Origin: Mycolicibacterium elephantis DSM 44368
GTDB taxonomy: Bacteria; Actinomycetota; Actinomycetes; Mycobacteriales; Mycobacteriaceae
Length of the DNA stretch: 64,000 nucleotides
Reading direction: 5' to 3'
Assembly: GCF_004014805.1 (NCBI RefSeq)
Contig: NZ_ATDN01000003.1
Coordinates: forward strand, 62,001 to 126,000
The position numbers and the translations under genes were made by a program. The notes beneath the pieces were generated by a model. It was given only the letters and a program-made list of their open reading frames with translations. It was not told the DNA's origin and made no database searches. Below are positions 27,707 to 47,035 of the stretch, in pieces (position 1 is the stretch's first letter; each line of letters begins with the position of its first letter).

Positions 27707-30700
27707 TTGGCCTGCTTCTCCTCAGACTCGATCCGGCTGATCGCCTCGCTCATGTGCGCGCCGACCTTCGCAATGTACGGCTCGTCGATCGCCTGGATGT
27801 GCTCGCCCCCGATCGGTACGACCTCCAGCTCGGAAACGAACTCGCCCCAGCCGCCGTCGGGCGCCCGCGTCGCGTACCGCGGCTCGAAGTAGATGGCGTC
27901 GTCGTGGTAGCGGTCGGCCATGTACAGCGTCACCTTGCCGTCGTAGGGCCGGATCTCGGCGGTGTCGATGGCCCGCTGATCCAGATACGACGTGCGCTGA
28001 TGCTCGATGATGCCGCCTGGGATCTGCACCCCGCTCTGTCTCACCACGTCGAGGACGAACCTCACCTGGCCCTCGTCGTCGAGCTTCTCGAGTTCCTCGT
28101 AGGGGATCTCGGGGATCTCGACGTTGAAGGTGCGCTCGGCGAAGCGGGCGTAGCGATCCCAGCGGGCGCGGGTCTCTTCCTTGGTCTGCGGGATCTCCTC
28201 ACCCGGGCGCACCGCGTCGATCAGCCCGACGAAGCGGACGTCGGCGCCGGCCTCCTTGAGCCCGATCGCACACGCGTAGGCCAGCACCCCGCCCAGCGAC
28301 CAGCCGGCCAGCATGAACGGTTTGTCCCCGTTGAGCTCCAACAGTTTCGGCACGTATTCGCGGGCGCGCTCCTCGATCGAGCCCTCCACCCGCTCGATGC
28401 CGTACATCGGGGTGTCCGCCGGCAGCCGCTTGAGCAGCGGCTCGTACACCACCGTCGATCCGCCCGCCGCGTGGAACACGAACACCGGGATCCGGTCCGA
28501 GCCTTCCTTCGGCGCGCGCAGGGTGCGCACGAACCCGTCGACCTTGCCGCCTTCGAGGTACTCGCGGACGGTGGTGGCCAGCTCCTCGATGGTCTTGGCC
28601 GCGCGTACGTCGTCGACGGTGACGGTGCCCTCGTCGACGCGTTCGGTCAGCCGCTCGGCGATCTTGGTCGCGGTCGCGTCGTCGATCGCGGGCAGGTCGT
28701 TGAAGATGCCGCCCGGCGACTTGCCGGTGACGATGGCCCACGTCGCGAACGTGACGCGTTCGGCGGCGTCGCGCGGTGGCACGTCGGCGCCCAGCGCCTC
28801 GGTGACCGCCTCCTGGGTGAGCACCTTGGTGGCGGCGGCGACGGCCGACTGCGACGGGCCGTCACCCTGGGGTCCGCTCGGATCCGTCGGCGGCGGCGGA
28901 ATGTCCGGGCCGGACGGATCCGTCGGGGGCGGCGGAATGTCCGGGCCGCTCGGAGCGGCACCGGCCGGGACATCGGATGCGGGAGCGGCACCGGCCGGGA
29001 CATCGGATTCCGTCGCCGTGCCCGCGCTGGTCACCTCCGAGGCGACGCCGGTCTTCTCGGCCAGCACCTGCTCGAGTTCGGCGACGGTCGTCGCGCCGCC
29101 CATCAACTCGGCCTGCTCGGCGGCGATCTCCTCGGCGGTCTGGGCCTTCTGGTGCTCGGCGAGCTGGTCGACCTCGTCGCGGTGCTCGATCGCGTACTGG
29201 ATCAGCTTCTCGACCGCGTACAGGTTGGCGTCGCGCACCGCGGTCAGCTGGATCGGCGGCAGGTCGAAGTCGTACTCGACGCGGTTCTTGATCCGCACGG
29301 CCATCAGCGAGTCCAGCCCGAGCTCGATCAGCGGCACCTCCCAGGGCAGGTCCTCGGGCTCGTAGCCCATGGCGCCGCCGACTATCGCGCCCAGCCGGTC
29401 GTGGATGGTCTCACCGGAGTCCGGCGACCACTTGGCGAAGCCGGCGGCCAGTCCCGCGCCCGCGGTCAGGTTGTCCTGCAGGATCTCCGCGGTCTCTTCC
29501 TCGGGCTCCTCGGCGGGTGCAGCCGAAACCTGTTGCGCGACAGCCGCACCCGTGGCCACCGCCACCGGCAGCGCGCCGACCGCGCCGTCGCGGCTGACCA
29601 CCGCGTCGTACACCAGCGTGAACGACTCGTCGATGCGCGCGTGCACCTGCACGCTCGCCCCTCCGGGATGGCGGGTCAGCGTGGTCACGAGCCGGGCGCC
29701 CTCGCCGGGCACCGCACGCTGTTCGGACGCCACCAGCTTGGCATCCGGAAGCACCTGCACCGCAGCGGCTTTCACCAGCGCCGCAAGATCCGGTTCGCCC
29801 TTGGGCGAGAACTCCCAGACGTGGCGTCCGTCGGGCATCGCGACGTGGTTGCCCGGCATGATCATCGAGCTGTCGCCGGTGAACCGCGCCTCCAGCCAGT
29901 GCGGCTTGCGCCGGAACCGGGTGGGCGGGATGTTGGCGTACTCGCCGCGGGGGAACAGAGTCCAGATGTCCAGGTCGTGTCCGTGCACGTAGAGCTGGGC
30001 CATCGCGGCGACCATCGAGTCGACCTCGTCCTGCTTGCGCGCCAGCGTCGCGATCAGCTGGGCGTCGTGCAGACCGGCCGCCGCCGTGGTGAGGCCGACC
30101 TGCATGAGCGCGACCGGGTTCGGCGCGAGCTCGAGGAACGTGGTGTGGCCGTTGTCGACGGCGTTGCGGATGCCGTGGGTGAAGTAGACGCTGTGCCGCA
30201 GCCCCTTCTTCCAGTAGTCCACATCGTGAAGCACCTCGCCGGGCCGGAAGTACTTGCCCTCGTGCACCGTCGCGAAGTAACCGATCTGGATCGGCTGCGG
30301 TTGGATGCCGACGAGTTCGGCGGCCAGCTCACCGAGCAGCGGGTCCATCTGCGAGGTGTGGCTGGCGCCCTTGGTCTGGAACTTGCGGGCGAACTTGCCC
30401 TCGGACTCGGCGCGGGCGATGATCGCGTCGACCTGCTCGGGCGGGCCGCCGATCACGGTCTGGGTGGGCGCGGCGTACACGCACACCTCGAGGTCGGAGA
30501 AATCGGAGAACACCGTCTCGATCTCCTCGGCCGAGTATTCGACCAGGGCCATCAGCCGGATCCACTCGCCGAACAGCATGGCCTCGCCCTCACCCATCAG
30601 ATGCGAGCGCGAACAGATGGTGCGGGTGGCGTCCTCCAGCGAGAGACCGCCGGCGAAGTACGCCGCAGCGGCCTCACCGAGCGACTGGCCCACCACCGCA

Positions 30701-33186
30701 GCGGGTTTGGCTCCGTGATGCTTGAGCAGCTCGCCGAGCGCGATCTGGATCGCGAAGATGGTGATCTGCGTGGTCTCGATGCCGTAGTCCTGCGAATCGT
30801 CGAGGATCAGCTCGACGATCGAGTAGCCACGCTCGTCCTGCACGTAGGCGTCGACCTTGTTGATCCACTCGGCGAACACGTCGTTGCGCAGGTACAGGTT
30901 CTTGGCCATCTTGCGGTGCTGGGCACCGAATCCGGCGAGCACCCAGACCGGTCCGTTGGTGACGGGTCCGTCGGCGCTGTACACGTTGGGGTTCTGCTTG
31001 CCCTCGGCCACCGCGCGCAGCCCCTTGACGGCCTCGTCGTGGTCGCGGGCCAGCACCACCGCGCGCGACCGGCCGTGGTTGCGCCGCGACAGGGCACGGC
31101 CGATCGACTCCAGGGACGACGCGCGTCCTTCCGGGCTGTCGATCCAGTCGGCCAGTTCCGCGGCGGTGGCCTTCTTCCGCGAGGTCAGAAAGCCCGAGAC
31201 CGCCAGCGGCACAACGGGGGTCGGTTGCTCACCCGACTCGAGTTCCTCGCGCGCGATCGCGAGCAGTCGCAACGCCTCGTCGGTCAGCCCGGGCAGTTCC
31301 GGCTCGTCGTCGGCGACCTGCGCCGGCCGGTCCAGACCGTCATCGTCGTCATCATCGTCGGAGTCTGATTCTCTTCGCGCAAGCGGCTCATCGATGAACT
31401 CGCCGTACTCGTCCATCCGCACGCCGCCCACATAGACGGCGTTGGCCTCCGACGGCTTCGGCTTCTCGGGTTCGGGTTCCGGCTTGGGTTCGGGCTCAAC
31501 GAGATCGGACGGCAGTACCTCGCGCAGCACCAGGTGCGCGTTGGCGCCGCCGAAGCCGAACCCGGACACCCCGGTGATGGCGCGTCCGCTGTAGCGGGGC
31601 CAGTCGGTGACGGTGTCGGCCACCTTCAGGTGCACCCCGTCGAAGTCGATGTAGGGGTTGGGCCCGGCGTAGTTGATCGACGGCGGGATCTTGTTGTTGC
31701 GCAACGCCAGCGCCATCTTGGCCAGGCTGGCCGCGCCCGCCGCCGACTCGAGGTGTCCGACGTTGGATTTCACGGCGCCCAGCAGTGCGGGCTTGTCGGC
31801 GGTGCGTCCCCTGCCGACGACACGTCCCAGCGCGTCGGCCTCGATCGGGTCACCGAGGATGGTGCCGGTGCCGTGCGCCTCGATGTAGTCGACGTCGCGC
31901 GGGTTGATGCCGGCGTCCTTGTATGCCTTGCGCAACACCTCGGCCTGCGCGTCCGGGTTGGGCGCGAGCAGGCCGTTGGACCGCCCGTCGTGGTTGACGG
32001 CGCTGCCCGCGATGACGGCGATGATGTCGTCGCCGTCGCGGCGCGCGTCGCCGAGTCGCTTGAGCACCAGCATGCCGCCGCCCTCGGAGCGGGCGTAGCC
32101 GTCGGCATCGGCGGAGAAGGACTTGATCCGGCCGTCCGGCGCCAGCACCCCGCCGACCTCGTCGAAACCGACGGTGACCAGCGGCGTGATCAACGCGTTG
32201 ACACCGCCGACGATCGCGACGTCGGCCTCGCCCGAGCGCAGCGCCTGCACGCCCTGGTGCGCGGCGACCAGCGAGCTCGAGCACGCCGTGTCGACGGCCA
32301 CCGACGGGCCGCGGAAGTCGTAGAAGTAGGACACCCGGTTGGCGATGATCGAGCTGGCCGTGCCGGTGATCGCATACGGGTGCGCGACCGACGGGTCCGA
32401 CATCGCCAGGAAGCTGTAGTCGTTCAGCGAGCTGCCGATGTAGACGCCGACATTCGCCCCGCGCAGGCTCGACGCCGGGATGCGGGCGTGTTCGAGTGCC
32501 TCCCAGGTCAATTCGAGCGCCATCCGCTGCTGCGGATCGATGTTGTCGGCCTCCATCTTCGACAGTGCGAAGAACTCGGCGTCAAAGCCCTTGATGTCGG
32601 ACAGGTAGCCGCCGCGGGTGCGCGCCTTGGCCACGCGTTCGGCGATGCGCGGTTCGCCGAGGAACTCCTCCCAACGGCCCTCGGGCAGGTCGGTGATCGC
32701 GTCGCGGCCCTCCAGCAGCGCCTCCCACGTCTCCTCCGGGGTGTTCATATCGCCGGGGAAGCGAGTGGCGATGCCGACGATGGCGATGTTGGCGACGTCC
32801 TCGTCGACATCGCGGGTCCAGTCCTCGTCGTCGGAGCCTTCGGCCGGCTCGGGCTCGCCCTCGATGATCACCGTCGCCAACGACTCGATCGTCGGATGCC
32901 GGAACGCCACCGTCGCGGTCAGCGTGACACCGGTGAGGTCCTCGATGTCGCTGGCCATCGCGACCGCGTCGCGCGACGACAACCCCAGCTCCACCATCGG
33001 GGTGGAGTCGTTGATCGCGTCCGGCGACTGGCCGGTGGCGTTGGCGATCCAGTTGCGCAGCCAGGTGCGCATCTCGGCCACCGTCATGTCGGTCTTGGCC
33101 GGCGTGAGCGGCTTTTCGGGTGCCAGTTGGAATTCCGGTGTCGCGTCGGAGCCCGTGGGCTGCGAGTCGTCTTGTGTATCAGCCAT
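27703..33186 (-). CDS. pks13: Polyketide synthase Pks13 (mycolic acid condensase)
   Basis: 1827 residues, about 90 longer than the 1733-residue M. tuberculosis enzyme. Condenses a meromycoloyl chain with a carboxylated fatty acyl chain and transfers the product to trehalose. Domains: N-terminal ACP (about 30-105, phosphopantetheine Ser71 in LGLSSRDAV); ketosynthase (about 115-540, Cys302 in VDTACSSSL, then EAHGTGT and KSNVGHLES); acyltransferase (about 690-1060, Ser835 in GQSLGEA); C-terminal ACP (Ser1293 in LGLDSLMAV); thioesterase (about 1540-1827, Ser1630 in GWSLGGV). The extra length is partly a repeated Pro/Ala-rich linker at 1392-1437. ATG start, 19 bases after fadD32; stop overlaps accD4. 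Confidence 0.97.
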   Translation of the reverse strand: MADTQDDSQPTGSDATPEFQLAPEKPLTPAKTDMTVAEMRTWLRNWIANATGQSPDAINDSTPMVELGLSSRDAVAMASDIEDLTGVTLTATVAFRHPTIESLATVIIEGEPEPAEGSDDEDWTRDVDEDVANIAIVGIATRFPGDMNTPEETWEALLEGRDAITDLPEGRWEEFLGEPRIAERVAKARTRGGYLSDIKGFDAEFFALSKMEADNIDPQQRMALELTWEALEHARIPASSLRGANVGVYIGSSLNDYSFLAMSDPSVAHPYAITGTASSIIANRVSYFYDFRGPSVAVDTACSSSLVAAHQGVQALRSGEADVAIVGGVNALITPLVTVGFDEVGGVLAPDGRIKSFSADADGYARSEGGGMLVLKRLGDARRDGDDIIAVIAGSAVNHDGRSNGLLAPNPDAQAEVLRKAYKDAGINPRDVDYIEAHGTGTILGDPIEADALGRVVGRGRTADKPALLGAVKSNVGHLESAAGAASLAKMALALRNNKIPPSINYAGPNPYIDFDGVHLKVADTVTDWPRYSGRAITGVSGFGFGGANAHLVLREVLPSDLVEPEPKPEPEPEKPKPSEANAVYVGGVRMDEYGEFIDEPLARRESDSDDDDDDDGLDRPAQVADDEPELPGLTDEALRLLAIAREELESGEQPTPVVPLAVSGFLTSRKKATAAELADWIDSPEGRASSLESIGRALSRRNHGRSRAVVLARDHDEAVKGLRAVAEGKQNPNVYSADGPVTNGPVWVLAGFGAQHRKMAKNLYLRNDVFAEWINKVDAYVQDERGYSIVELILDDSQDYGIETTQITIFAIQIALGELLKHHGAKPAAVVGQSLGEAAAAYFAGGLSLEDATRTICSRSHLMGEGEAMLFGEWIRLMALVEYSAEEIETVFSDFSDLEVCVYAAPTQTVIGGPPEQVDAIIARAESEGKFARKFQTKGASHTSQMDPLLGELAAELVGIQPQPIQIGYFATVHEGKYFRPGEVLHDVDYWKKGLRHSVYFTHGIRNAVDNGHTTFLELAPNPVALMQVGLTTAAAGLHDAQLIATLARKQDEVDSMVAAMAQLYVHGHDLDIWTLFPRGEYANIPPTRFRRKPHWLEARFTGDSSMIMPGNHVAMPDGRHVWEFSPKGEPDLAALVKAAAVQVLPDAKLVASEQRAVPGEGARLVTTLTRHPGGASVQVHARIDESFTLVYDAVVSRDGAVGALPVAVATGAAVAQQVSAAPAEEPEEETAEILQDNLTAGAGLAAGFAKWSPDSGETIHDRLGAIVGGAMGYEPEDLPWEVPLIELGLDSLMAVRIKNRVEYDFDLPPIQLTAVRDANLYAVEKLIQYAIEHRDEVDQLAEHQKAQTAEEIAAEQAELMGGATTVAELEQVLAEKTGVASEVTSAGTATESDVPAGAAPASDVPAGAAPSGPDIPPPPTDPSGPDIPPPPTDPSGPQGDGPSQSAVAAATKVLTQEAVTEALGADVPPRDAAERVTFATWAIVTGKSPGGIFNDLPAIDDATATKIAERLTERVDEGTVTVDDVRAAKTIEELATTVREYLEGGKVDGFVRTLRAPKEGSDRIPVFVFHAAGGSTVVYEPLLKRLPADTPMYGIERVEGSIEERAREYVPKLLELNGDKPFMLAGWSLGGVLAYACAIGLKEAGADVRFVGLIDAVRPGEEIPQTKEETRARWDRYARFAERTFNVEIPEIPYEELEKLDDEGQVRFVLDVVRQSGVQIPGGIIEHQRTSYLDQRAIDTAEIRPYDGKVTLYMADRYHDDAIYFEPRYATRAPDGGWGEFVSELEVVPIGGEHIQAIDEPYIAKVGAHMSEAISRIESEEKQAK
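28874..29010 (-). repeat. Tandem repeats in the Pks13 linker
   Basis: Two adjacent 36-base units (28874-28909 and 28910-28945) encode [12 protein letters not shown] twice, and two adjacent 30-base units (28951-28980 and 28981-29010) encode [14 protein letters not shown] decapeptides. Units in each pair differ at only a few bases, so they are recent duplications inside the flexible linker between the C-terminal ACP and the thioesterase. Confidence 0.9.
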
Positions 33187-33205
33187 GTTCAGCGGAAGTC
33201 AGCCG

Positions 33206-35095
33206 TCAGTCGGTTTCGTCGGGGAAGGCGTTGGGGATCTTGCCGCTGCGCAGGCTGCCGTCCAGATAGGCGGCGCGGCAGGCGCGCCGGCCGATCTTGC
33301 CGCTGGAGGTGCGTGGGATGGCGCCCGCCGCCGTCAGCAGCACGTCGCGCACCGTGACACCGTGGCGCACGGCGATCGCGGCGCGGATGTCGTCGGCGAT
33401 CGGGCCCATGTCGAGCTTGTGCGCACCCGGCGCGCGCTCGCCGACGATCACCAACTGCTCCGAGGTGTCGTCGGGGTCGCGCTTGAGACCGGAGTGGGCG
33501 TTCTCGAACACCTCGTCGGGCAGCTGGTTCGCCGGCACCGAGAACGCGGCGACGAACCCGGTGCGCAGCGCCTTGGTCGCTTCCTGCGCCGAGTACTCGA
33601 GGTCCTGCGGGTAATGGTTGCGCCCGTCGATGATCACCAGATCCTTTGTGCGCCCGGTGATGTAGAGCTCACCGTTGTGATAGGCACCGAGGTCACCGGT
33701 GCGCACCCACGTGGCGTCGTCGGGGGCCCCTTCGGCGTGCGACGGGTTGGTGCGCGACTTCAGGATGTTCTGGAACGTGGCCACCGTCTCCTCGGGCTTG
33801 CCCCAGTACCCGGTGCCCATGTTCTGGCCGCTGATCCAGACCTCGCCGATCTGACCGTCGGGCAGTTCGGTGGCGGTGTCGTTGTCGACGATGACGGCCC
33901 ATTCGGCCAGGCCGACCTTGCCCGCGCCGGCCTGCGCCACGGCCTTCGGTGAGTCCGCGGGCACCTCGACGAAGCGGTGGTTGTTCAGCTCGTCGCGGTC
34001 GACATGGGTGATGGTCGGTTCGGCGTCCATCGGCGTGGTCGACACGAACAGGGTCGCCTCGGCCAGGCCGTAGGAGGGCTTGATCGCCTTGGGCTGGAAT
34101 CCGAACGGGCCGAAAGCCTCGTTGAACCGCCGCACGGTGGCCGCCGAGATCGGCTCGCTGCCGTTGAGGATGCACTTGACGTTGGACAGGTCCAGCGGCG
34201 GCTCGCCCTCTTTCGGCACCCCGCGGGCCGCGGCGTGGTCGAACGCGAAGTTCGGGGCCACCGAGATGGTCCCGCCGGTGTCGCCCTCCTTGCGGGCGAG
34301 TTCGCGGATCCAGCGGCCGGGACGGCGCACGAACGCCGCCGGCGTCATGAACGTGACGTAGTGCCCGATCATCGGCGACAGCAGCACGGTGATCAGGCCC
34401 ATGTCGTGGAAGAACGGCAGCCAGGAGACACCGCGGTCACCCTCTTCGCCATCGAGCGCCTCGATCACCTGCACCACGTTGGTGGCCAGGTTCAGGTGGG
34501 TGATCTGCACGCCGGTCGGGATGCGCGTCGAGCCCGAGGTGTACTGCAGGTAGGCGATGGTGTGTTCGTCGACGTCGACGGGTTCCCAGGTGGCGCCGAC
34601 CTCGTCGGGCACCGCGTCGACGGCGATGACGCGCGGACGCTGGTTGGCGGGGCGGGTGCGGAAGAACTTGCGCACCCCTTCGGCGGCCTCGGTGGTGGTC
34701 AGGATCGCCGACGGCTCGCAGTCGTCGAGCACGGCGTGCAGGCGGCCCACGTGTCCCGGTTCGTTCGGGTCGAACAGCGGCACGGCGATGCGGCCGGAAT
34801 ACAGCGTGCCGAAGAACGCGACGAGATAGTCCAGGCTCTGCGGGCACAGGATCGCGACCCGGTCACCGGGCTGGGTGACCTGCTGCAGCCGGGCGCCGAC
34901 GGCGCGGTTGCGGGCGCCGAAGTCGGCCCAGTGCAGATCGCGCGCGACGCCGTCGCGTTCGGTGGAGAAGTCCAGGAACCGGTAGGCGAGCTTGTCTCCA
35001 CGCACCTTGGCCCATCGTTCGACGTGCTTGACCAAGCTGCCGTTGTCCGGGAACTTGATCAGTCCGTCTTTGATGAACGGGTTGTGGAAGGCCAT
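33206..35095 (-). CDS. fadD32: Long-chain fatty acyl-AMP ligase FadD32
   Basis: 629 residues from the chosen start. Activates meromycolic acid as acyl-AMP and loads it on the N-terminal ACP of Pks13. The adenylation motif [14 protein letters not shown] lies near 180, with [18 protein letters not shown] and the C-terminal lysine region [10 protein letters not shown]. The N-terminus from [11 protein letters not shown] matches FadD32 proteins. An in-frame codon 45 bases upstream exists, but ATG at 35095 has AGGAG at a good distance and gives the family start. First gene of the fadD32-pks13-accD4 operon; about 208 bases upstream hold its promoter. Confidence 0.95.
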   Translation of the reverse strand: MAFHNPFIKDGLIKFPDNGSLVKHVERWAKVRGDKLAYRFLDFSTERDGVARDLHWADFGARNRAVGARLQQVTQPGDRVAILCPQSLDYLVAFFGTLYSGRIAVPLFDPNEPGHVGRLHAVLDDCEPSAILTTTEAAEGVRKFFRTRPANQRPRVIAVDAVPDEVGATWEPVDVDEHTIAYLQYTSGSTRIPTGVQITHLNLATNVVQVIEALDGEEGDRGVSWLPFFHDMGLITVLLSPMIGHYVTFMTPAAFVRRPGRWIRELARKEGDTGGTISVAPNFAFDHAAARGVPKEGEPPLDLSNVKCILNGSEPISAATVRRFNEAFGPFGFQPKAIKPSYGLAEATLFVSTTPMDAEPTITHVDRDELNNHRFVEVPADSPKAVAQAGAGKVGLAEWAVIVDNDTATELPDGQIGEVWISGQNMGTGYWGKPEETVATFQNILKSRTNPSHAEGAPDDATWVRTGDLGAYHNGELYITGRTKDLVIIDGRNHYPQDLEYSAQEATKALRTGFVAAFSVPANQLPDEVFENAHSGLKRDPDDTSEQLVIVGERAPGAHKLDMGPIADDIRAAIAVRHGVTVRDVLLTAAGAIPRTSSGKIGRRACRAAYLDGSLRSGKIPNAFPDETD

Positions 35096-35303
35096 CCTTT
35101 TACTCCTGTCAAGAACCACTCGCATCGGCGCCTTGCTCACGCCACCCCACGAGACCCCAAACCCTCAGATCGTAGCGGGTGGTAGCCCCGCGTCACGTGG
35201 GCGCTCTGAGGTGCGTGTTCCGGCGTGCCGACGCTTGCTGGTCTTAGTTATTTCTTAATGTTAGGCGTTCGCCTGTCCCTCGCCAAATCCGTCCGGTCAC
35301 AGG

Positions 35304-36311
35304 TCAGCCATGTTTCGGGTGCGGAGCGTTATCGATCACATCCCGCGCCCAATTCAGGGTCCACTGCGTGGAGGACATGCCGTTGACGTTCCAATACTCC
35401 GGTGAGGCATACATCGCGTGGATGGGCTGCCCGGCCCCGCCGCTGAGCACTTCCAGCGTCTTGGGCAGCTGGGTGATGTTGAACGCCGACTTCGGTGCCG
35501 AGCAGATCAGGTCGCCGTGCGCGCAGATCTCGTAGGTGCGGTCGTTGAGCAGACCGAACCCGCCGGGGCGAGGTCCCGTCATGTCCAGGCCGAACTCGTT
35601 GAGCAACGGGATCTCGTCGAGGGTGATCTCGGCGCCTACCCCTCCAGGACTGGGGCCGACGTCCTGGCCGACGCCGGTCTGGCGGCGGCCGTCGGCGATC
35701 AAGGCCACCCCGAGCACCAGGTCCTCGTCGACCGGCCCGCGGCCGTTGCCGACGTCGCTGGCGATGTCACCGGCGATCACCGCGCCCTGCGAGAACCCGA
35801 TCAGCACGTAGCTGGTCAGCGGGCAGCGCTCGTTCATGTCGGCCATGGCCTTCACGGTGTTGTGAAAACCCTCGGCGCGGCTGTCGTTGTAGGACATCTG
35901 GTTGTCCGACGAGAACGGGTTGTGGAACTGCGCCGTGTAGGGCACGGTGTACACCTCGAGGCGGTCCGTGCCGAACTCTGCGCGGATCGGGTTGGTCACG
36001 TTGAGCAGCAACGCCATCGGGAACTGCGCCGGGTTGAAGGGGTCCATCTGCGGTGAGGACTCCCAGGTGCCGGGAATCGAGATCAGCTGGACGTCCGGGC
36101 AGCTGGCGTCCTGAAACTCCGGGCGCGGCTTCTTCGGCGGCACCACCACACCCGGCGGCGCCGTGGTGGGCGGCACGGCGCCCGGCGGTGTCTCCGGCGC
36201 GCGCTGCCACACCCACACCATGACCGCGATCAGCACCACCACGAGCGCCACCGCCCCGGCCGCGATGAGCGCGAGGATGCGATGGCGTTTCCGCCGATTG
36301 GTCTTGGCCAT
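35304..36311 (-). CDS. culp6: Culp6-type cutinase-like thioesterase/phospholipase
   Basis: 335 residues (336 in Rv3802c). Essential envelope-anchored serine hydrolase with thioesterase and phospholipase A activity, linked to mycolate homeostasis. A single membrane anchor spans about 13-35, followed by a Pro-rich spacer and the cutinase domain: GTWESSPQ, the nucleophile Ser174 in GFSQGAV, the catalytic Asp near [10 protein letters not shown] and the His in [10 protein letters not shown]. Cys pairs ([21 protein letters not shown]) fit cutinase disulfides. ATG start. Located downstream of the antigen 85 cluster and upstream of fadD32 on the same strand. Confidence 0.92.
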   Translation of the reverse strand: MAKTNRRKRHRILALIAAGAVALVVVLIAVMVWVWQRAPETPPGAVPPTTAPPGVVVPPKKPRPEFQDASCPDVQLISIPGTWESSPQMDPFNPAQFPMALLLNVTNPIRAEFGTDRLEVYTVPYTAQFHNPFSSDNQMSYNDSRAEGFHNTVKAMADMNERCPLTSYVLIGFSQGAVIAGDIASDVGNGRGPVDEDLVLGVALIADGRRQTGVGQDVGPSPGGVGAEITLDEIPLLNEFGLDMTGPRPGGFGLLNDRTYEICAHGDLICSAPKSAFNITQLPKTLEVLSGGAGQPIHAMYASPEYWNVNGMSSTQWTLNWARDVIDNAPHPKHG

Positions 36312-36329
36312 GGATGTTTCGGGCTCCCG

Positions 36330-36794
36330 CTAGCAGAGTCGTTGTGTCGCGATGCGAATGTAGCGGGCGGTGGCCGCGTCGACCTCCGCGGCCGACGGTG
36401 GTGTCGCGGACAGTGGGTCGCTGCCGGCGTCGCTGCGTACCAGCGGGTGGACGATGTCCCAGATCGCCTGCTCGCCGTGTTTGGCCGCACGGGCCTGGCA
36501 CACGTAAGAGCCGATGTTCAACGCCATCAGGTCGCTGGACGGTTTCACCCCCGCGGCGGAGAGCGCGTCGAGGTAGGCGCGTTGCCGGTCCGTCACGACC
36601 AGGGCGTTCGATTTGCCGCCGGCAGCCGGCGGCCCCGGTGGCGCCGCCCCGGCGTGGCCGTGCACCGTCGCGGTCTCCGGGTCGGGCTGGCTGAGCGCGA
36701 TCACACCGTCGCCCGAACATCCGGCCAGCAACACGGTCGCGGAAGCCAGCATCGCCTGCGCCGCACGCGCCGTCCACAGTCCCGCTCGTTGCAC
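36330..36794 (-). CDS. DUF732 family lipoprotein
   Basis: About 154 residues from GTG at 36794. A signal peptide ends in a lipobox, LLAGCS, so the mature protein is probably lipid-anchored. The C-terminal part (about 75-154) fits DUF732: RQRAYLDALSAAGVKP, then ALNIGSYVCQAR and a closing Cys, the two-Cys pattern of this mycobacterial family. Function unknown. The start is uncertain: GGAGG is only one base from the GTG, and a TTG at 36842 with a longer N-terminus is possible. It lies between culp6 (18 bases) and mpt51, within the envelope cluster. Confidence 0.7.
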   Translation of the reverse strand: MQRAGLWTARAAQAMLASATVLLAGCSGDGVIALSQPDPETATVHGHAGAAPPGPPAAGGKSNALVVTDRQRAYLDALSAAGVKPSSDLMALNIGSYVCQARAAKHGEQAIWDIVHPLVRSDAGSDPLSATPPSAAEVDAATARYIRIATQRLC

Positions 36795-36849
36795 GCCTCC
36801 AAGGTACCGGTCGCTTCGGGCCGGACCCGGCAGCCGCGGCAACCTTCGG

Positions 36850-37737
36850 CTACCGGATCGTGGTGACCAGCTCGTTGGTCATCGCGGCCAGCTGTGCGCT
36901 CCAGCTGCCCCAGTCATGGTTGCCGGAGGTGGGGAAGTCGAAGTGGCCGTTCTTGCCGCCCACCGAGCGATAGTGCTGATAGAACTCGCGGTTGGTGCCC
37001 TGCGCGATGTCGCAGTAGCCGATCATCGCGGCCGGATCGGTGCAGCCACCGGCGGGGGGGCTGAACACCCAGAGCCGGGTGTTGTTGTCGGCGAGCAGCT
37101 GCACGTGCACGTTCGGCGAATGCCACTTCCACCGGCCCAACTGTGGCAAGCCCCACATGTTGCGGGTGTCGACGCCGCCGTACTGAGCCAGGCCCGCGGT
37201 GATGGCGCCGTCGACCCCGGTGCGTTCGGGGGTCAGAAAGCCCGACAGCGAACCGGCGAAGCGGTAGCGGTCCGGATGGAAGGTGGCCATCGCCATCGCG
37301 CCGTAGCCGCCCTGCGCGGCGCCGACGATGCCGTGTCCGCTGGGGGCAAGCCCCTTGTTGGCGGCCAGCCAGTTCGGCAGCTCATCGGCCAGGAACGTCT
37401 CCCACTGCTTGCTGCCGTCCTGCTCCCAGTTGGTGTACATGCTCCATGCGCCGCCGGCCGGGGCAGCTACGGAGATGCCCTTGCCGGCCAGGGTGTTCAT
37501 CGCGTTGCCCGCCGTCACCCAGTTGCTCACGTCGGGTGCGGCGTTGAAGGCGTCGAGTAGGACGACGGCGTGCGGGCCGCCCGCCAGAAACGAGACCGGG
37601 ATGTCGCGGCCCATCGCCGCCGACGGCACCAAGAGCATCTCGACGTCGGCCTTGGCGTCGGGCGCCACGGATGTACCGGCGGTCCACATGCCCAGGGTCA
37701 GCGCCGCCGTCAGGATTCCTCGGAACAATGCACGCAT
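36850..37737 (-). CDS. fbpD: MPT51/FbpD, non-catalytic antigen 85 relative
   Basis: 295 residues (299 in Rv3803c). Secreted alpha/beta hydrolase related to the mycolyltransferases but considered enzymatically inactive; proposed to bind fibronectin or sugars. The signal peptide (about 1-32) ends near PDAKADVEML. The nucleophile elbow reads VGAAQGGYG, so Ala stands where antigen 85 has the catalytic Ser (GLSMAGS). The start is ATG at 37737; the codon before it is TTG. It is separated from fbpA by 141 bases that contain a terminator-like hairpin. Confidence 0.93.
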   Translation of the reverse strand: MRALFRGILTAALTLGMWTAGTSVAPDAKADVEMLLVPSAAMGRDIPVSFLAGGPHAVVLLDAFNAAPDVSNWVTAGNAMNTLAGKGISVAAPAGGAWSMYTNWEQDGSKQWETFLADELPNWLAANKGLAPSGHGIVGAAQGGYGAMAMATFHPDRYRFAGSLSGFLTPERTGVDGAITAGLAQYGGVDTRNMWGLPQLGRWKWHSPNVHVQLLADNNTRLWVFSPPAGGCTDPAAMIGYCDIAQGTNREFYQHYRSVGGKNGHFDFPTSGNHDWGSWSAQLAAMTNELVTTIR

Positions 37738-37820
37738 CAACTACGCCACCTCACGTTCGTCTGATGTCCCCGCGCGAGGTAGTCAATCACACCGGCAGGA
37801 TGGACCCGCCCGAAATGGCT

Positions 37821-37853
37821 GACGGCGGCGACCCGCAGGGGATCGCCGCCGTC
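37821..37853. terminator. GC hairpin downstream of fbpA
   Basis: GACGGCGGCGA (37821-37831) pairs perfectly with TCGCCGCCGTC (37843-37853), and CCC/GGG inside the 11-base loop can extend it. It lies 26 bases beyond the fbpA stop on the minus strand. Strong stem without U-tract, the usual mycobacterial form. Confidence 0.65.
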
Positions 37854-37878
37854 GACTACGTGTTGCCGAAGCAGCCGT

Positions 37879-42194
<4,316 letters not shown>

Positions 42195-42217
<23 letters not shown>

Positions 42218-43157
42218 CCAGGGTTCCGATCCACGCGACGGCCAGCAGCTGCAACACCCGGTCCTTCAACGCGATCTCCTCGGGCTCACCGGCGAGGCCA
42301 CCGTCGACGTCGACGGCATAGCGCAGGATCGCGATCGTGAACGGAATCATCGACACGACGAACCACGATGTTCCGCCGGTGCCGTCCCGCTCGAATGCCC
42401 ACAACCCGTAACACAACACCAGCGCGGTGGCCGACAGCGTCCACACGAACCGCAGGTAGGAACTGGTGTAGCTCTCCAGTGACTTTCGGATCTTGGCGCC
42501 GGTGCGCTCGGCGAGCTGAAGCTCCGCGTAGCGTTTGCCGGCCGCCATGAACAACGAGCCGAACGCCATCATCAGCAGGAACCATTGCGACAGCGGCACA
42601 TCCGCGGCCACACCGCCGGCGATCGCACGGATCAAGAAGCCGGACGACACGATGCAGATGTCGATGACCGGCTGGTGCTTGAGGCCGAAGCAGTAGGCCA
42701 GCTGGATGCCGACGTAGATCGCCATCACCAGCGCCAGGTTGGGCGTCACCAGCCAGGAGATGGCCAGCGATCCCGCGATCAACGTCACCGCGAGGGCATA
42801 GGCGAGCCACTCGGGCACCACCCCCGCCGCGATCGGGCGGTACCTCTTGGTCGGGTGGGCGCGATCGGCTTCCACGTCGCGGGCGTCGTTGATGAGGTAG
42901 ACCGCCGATGCGGCCAGGCTGAACACCGCGAACGCCAACAGGACCCGGACCAGGACTTCGCGGTAGTCGTAGGCGTAGCGGTCATCGCCGAGAGCGGCGA
43001 GCGGCGCGGCGAAGACCAGGACGTTCTTCACCCACTGCCGGGGCCGGACGGCCTTGACGAGGCCGGTCATCAGGTTGCGTGGCGGACCCTTACCCGGGGC
43101 GGGGTCGTCGCTGTACTGCGGTGCGCCCACTGTGCTGCTTTCCTTCGAGATGCTCAT
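42195..43157 (-). CDS. ubiA: Decaprenyl-phosphate phosphoribosyltransferase (DPPR synthase)
   Basis: 320 residues, UbiA prenyltransferase fold with about nine spans. Joins phosphoribosyl pyrophosphate to decaprenyl phosphate, the first committed step to decaprenyl-phospho-arabinose (Rv3806c). The first Asp-rich motif is NDARDVEADRAHPTKRYRP near 95-113; the second loop region has DVDGGLAGEPEE. The N-terminal ~35 residues are polar and variable. ATG at 43157 has GGAAGGGG upstream; the longer open frame is a shadow. The ATG overlaps the stop of the upstream PAP2 gene as ATGA. Confidence 0.95.
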
Positions 43158-43694
43158 CGGTCCCCTTCCATTCGGTCGGCGACCGTGCTGACCGCCTCCG
43201 CGACGGCTGCGCCGACGACGACGCCGGTGAGGACGTCGGTCGGGTAATGCACGCCGAGCACCAACCGCGACAACGCCATCGGCGGCACCAGAAGCGCAGG
43301 CAGCGGCAGCCCGGTGGCCCGCGCCAACAGCAGTGCCGCCGCGGTGGTGGACGTCGCGTGCGCCGAAGGGAAGCTCAGCCGGCTCGGCGTCGCGACGTTC
43401 ACCGCGATCGACGGATGGTGCGGGCGTTCGCGCCGCACCAGTCGCTTGATCAGCACCGCCGCCGCGTGCGCGAGAAACGCGCCGGTGCCCGCGGCCAGCC
43501 ACAGGCGCCGGCGGCGCGGTGCGAGCAGCGCACCCAGGCCCGCGACGGCCAGCCAGCCCAGGCTGTGCTCCCCGAAGTGGCTCAGCGCCCGCGCACCGGT
43601 CAGCACACCGGGGCGCCGGGCCACGGCACGCTGAACCGCCACCAGCACGGCCTCTTCGCCGCGTGGCGGTGCCACGGTGTCGCCAACCAGAGGG

Positions 43695-43702
<8 letters not shown>
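43154..43702 (-). CDS. PAP2-family phosphatase (Rv3807c type)
   Basis: 182 residues with about five spans. PAP2 motifs: KRLVRRERPHHP (motif 1, KxxxxxxRP), FPSAHATSTTA (motif 2, PSGH-like PSAH) and SRLVLGVHYPTDVLTG (motif 3, SRxxxxxHxxxD). Thought to remove the 5-phosphate from decaprenyl-phosphoryl-5-phosphoribose, the step between UbiA and DprE1. ATG at 43702 overlaps the glfT2 stop; its own stop overlaps ubiA, matching the adjacent reaction steps. Confidence 0.9.
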
Positions 43703-46912
<3,210 letters not shown>

Positions 46913-46929
46913 TCACTTTTGCCTCAGTA

Positions 46930-46947
46930 GTCACATCAGTAACGTCG
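46930..46947. promoter_or_regulatory. Possible MtrA-like tandem 9-mers between glf and erp
   Basis: GTCACATCA directly followed by GTAACGTCG makes two tandem 9-mers that resemble the loosely conserved GTCACAgcg described for the response regulator MtrA. They lie 89 bases before the erp GTG and 114 bases before glf. The motif is weak and short, so this is a candidate only. Confidence 0.35.
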
Positions 46948-47035
46948 TTCACGTCGGTTCTCGGCCGACAGCGCGAGACCTGGGTTGTTCACAAGATCAC
47001 CTACCCGACGTAGTCCATATATTGAGGAGACTTCC

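Noticed and set aside
27454..31368. 1304-codon open frame antisense to pks13
   Set aside because: Same cause as the embB shadow. Composition is that of a complement of coding sequence, with no motif.
47015..47024. TATATT as a -10 box for erp
   Set aside because: A start point from it would leave the GAGGAGA ribosome binding site outside the transcript.
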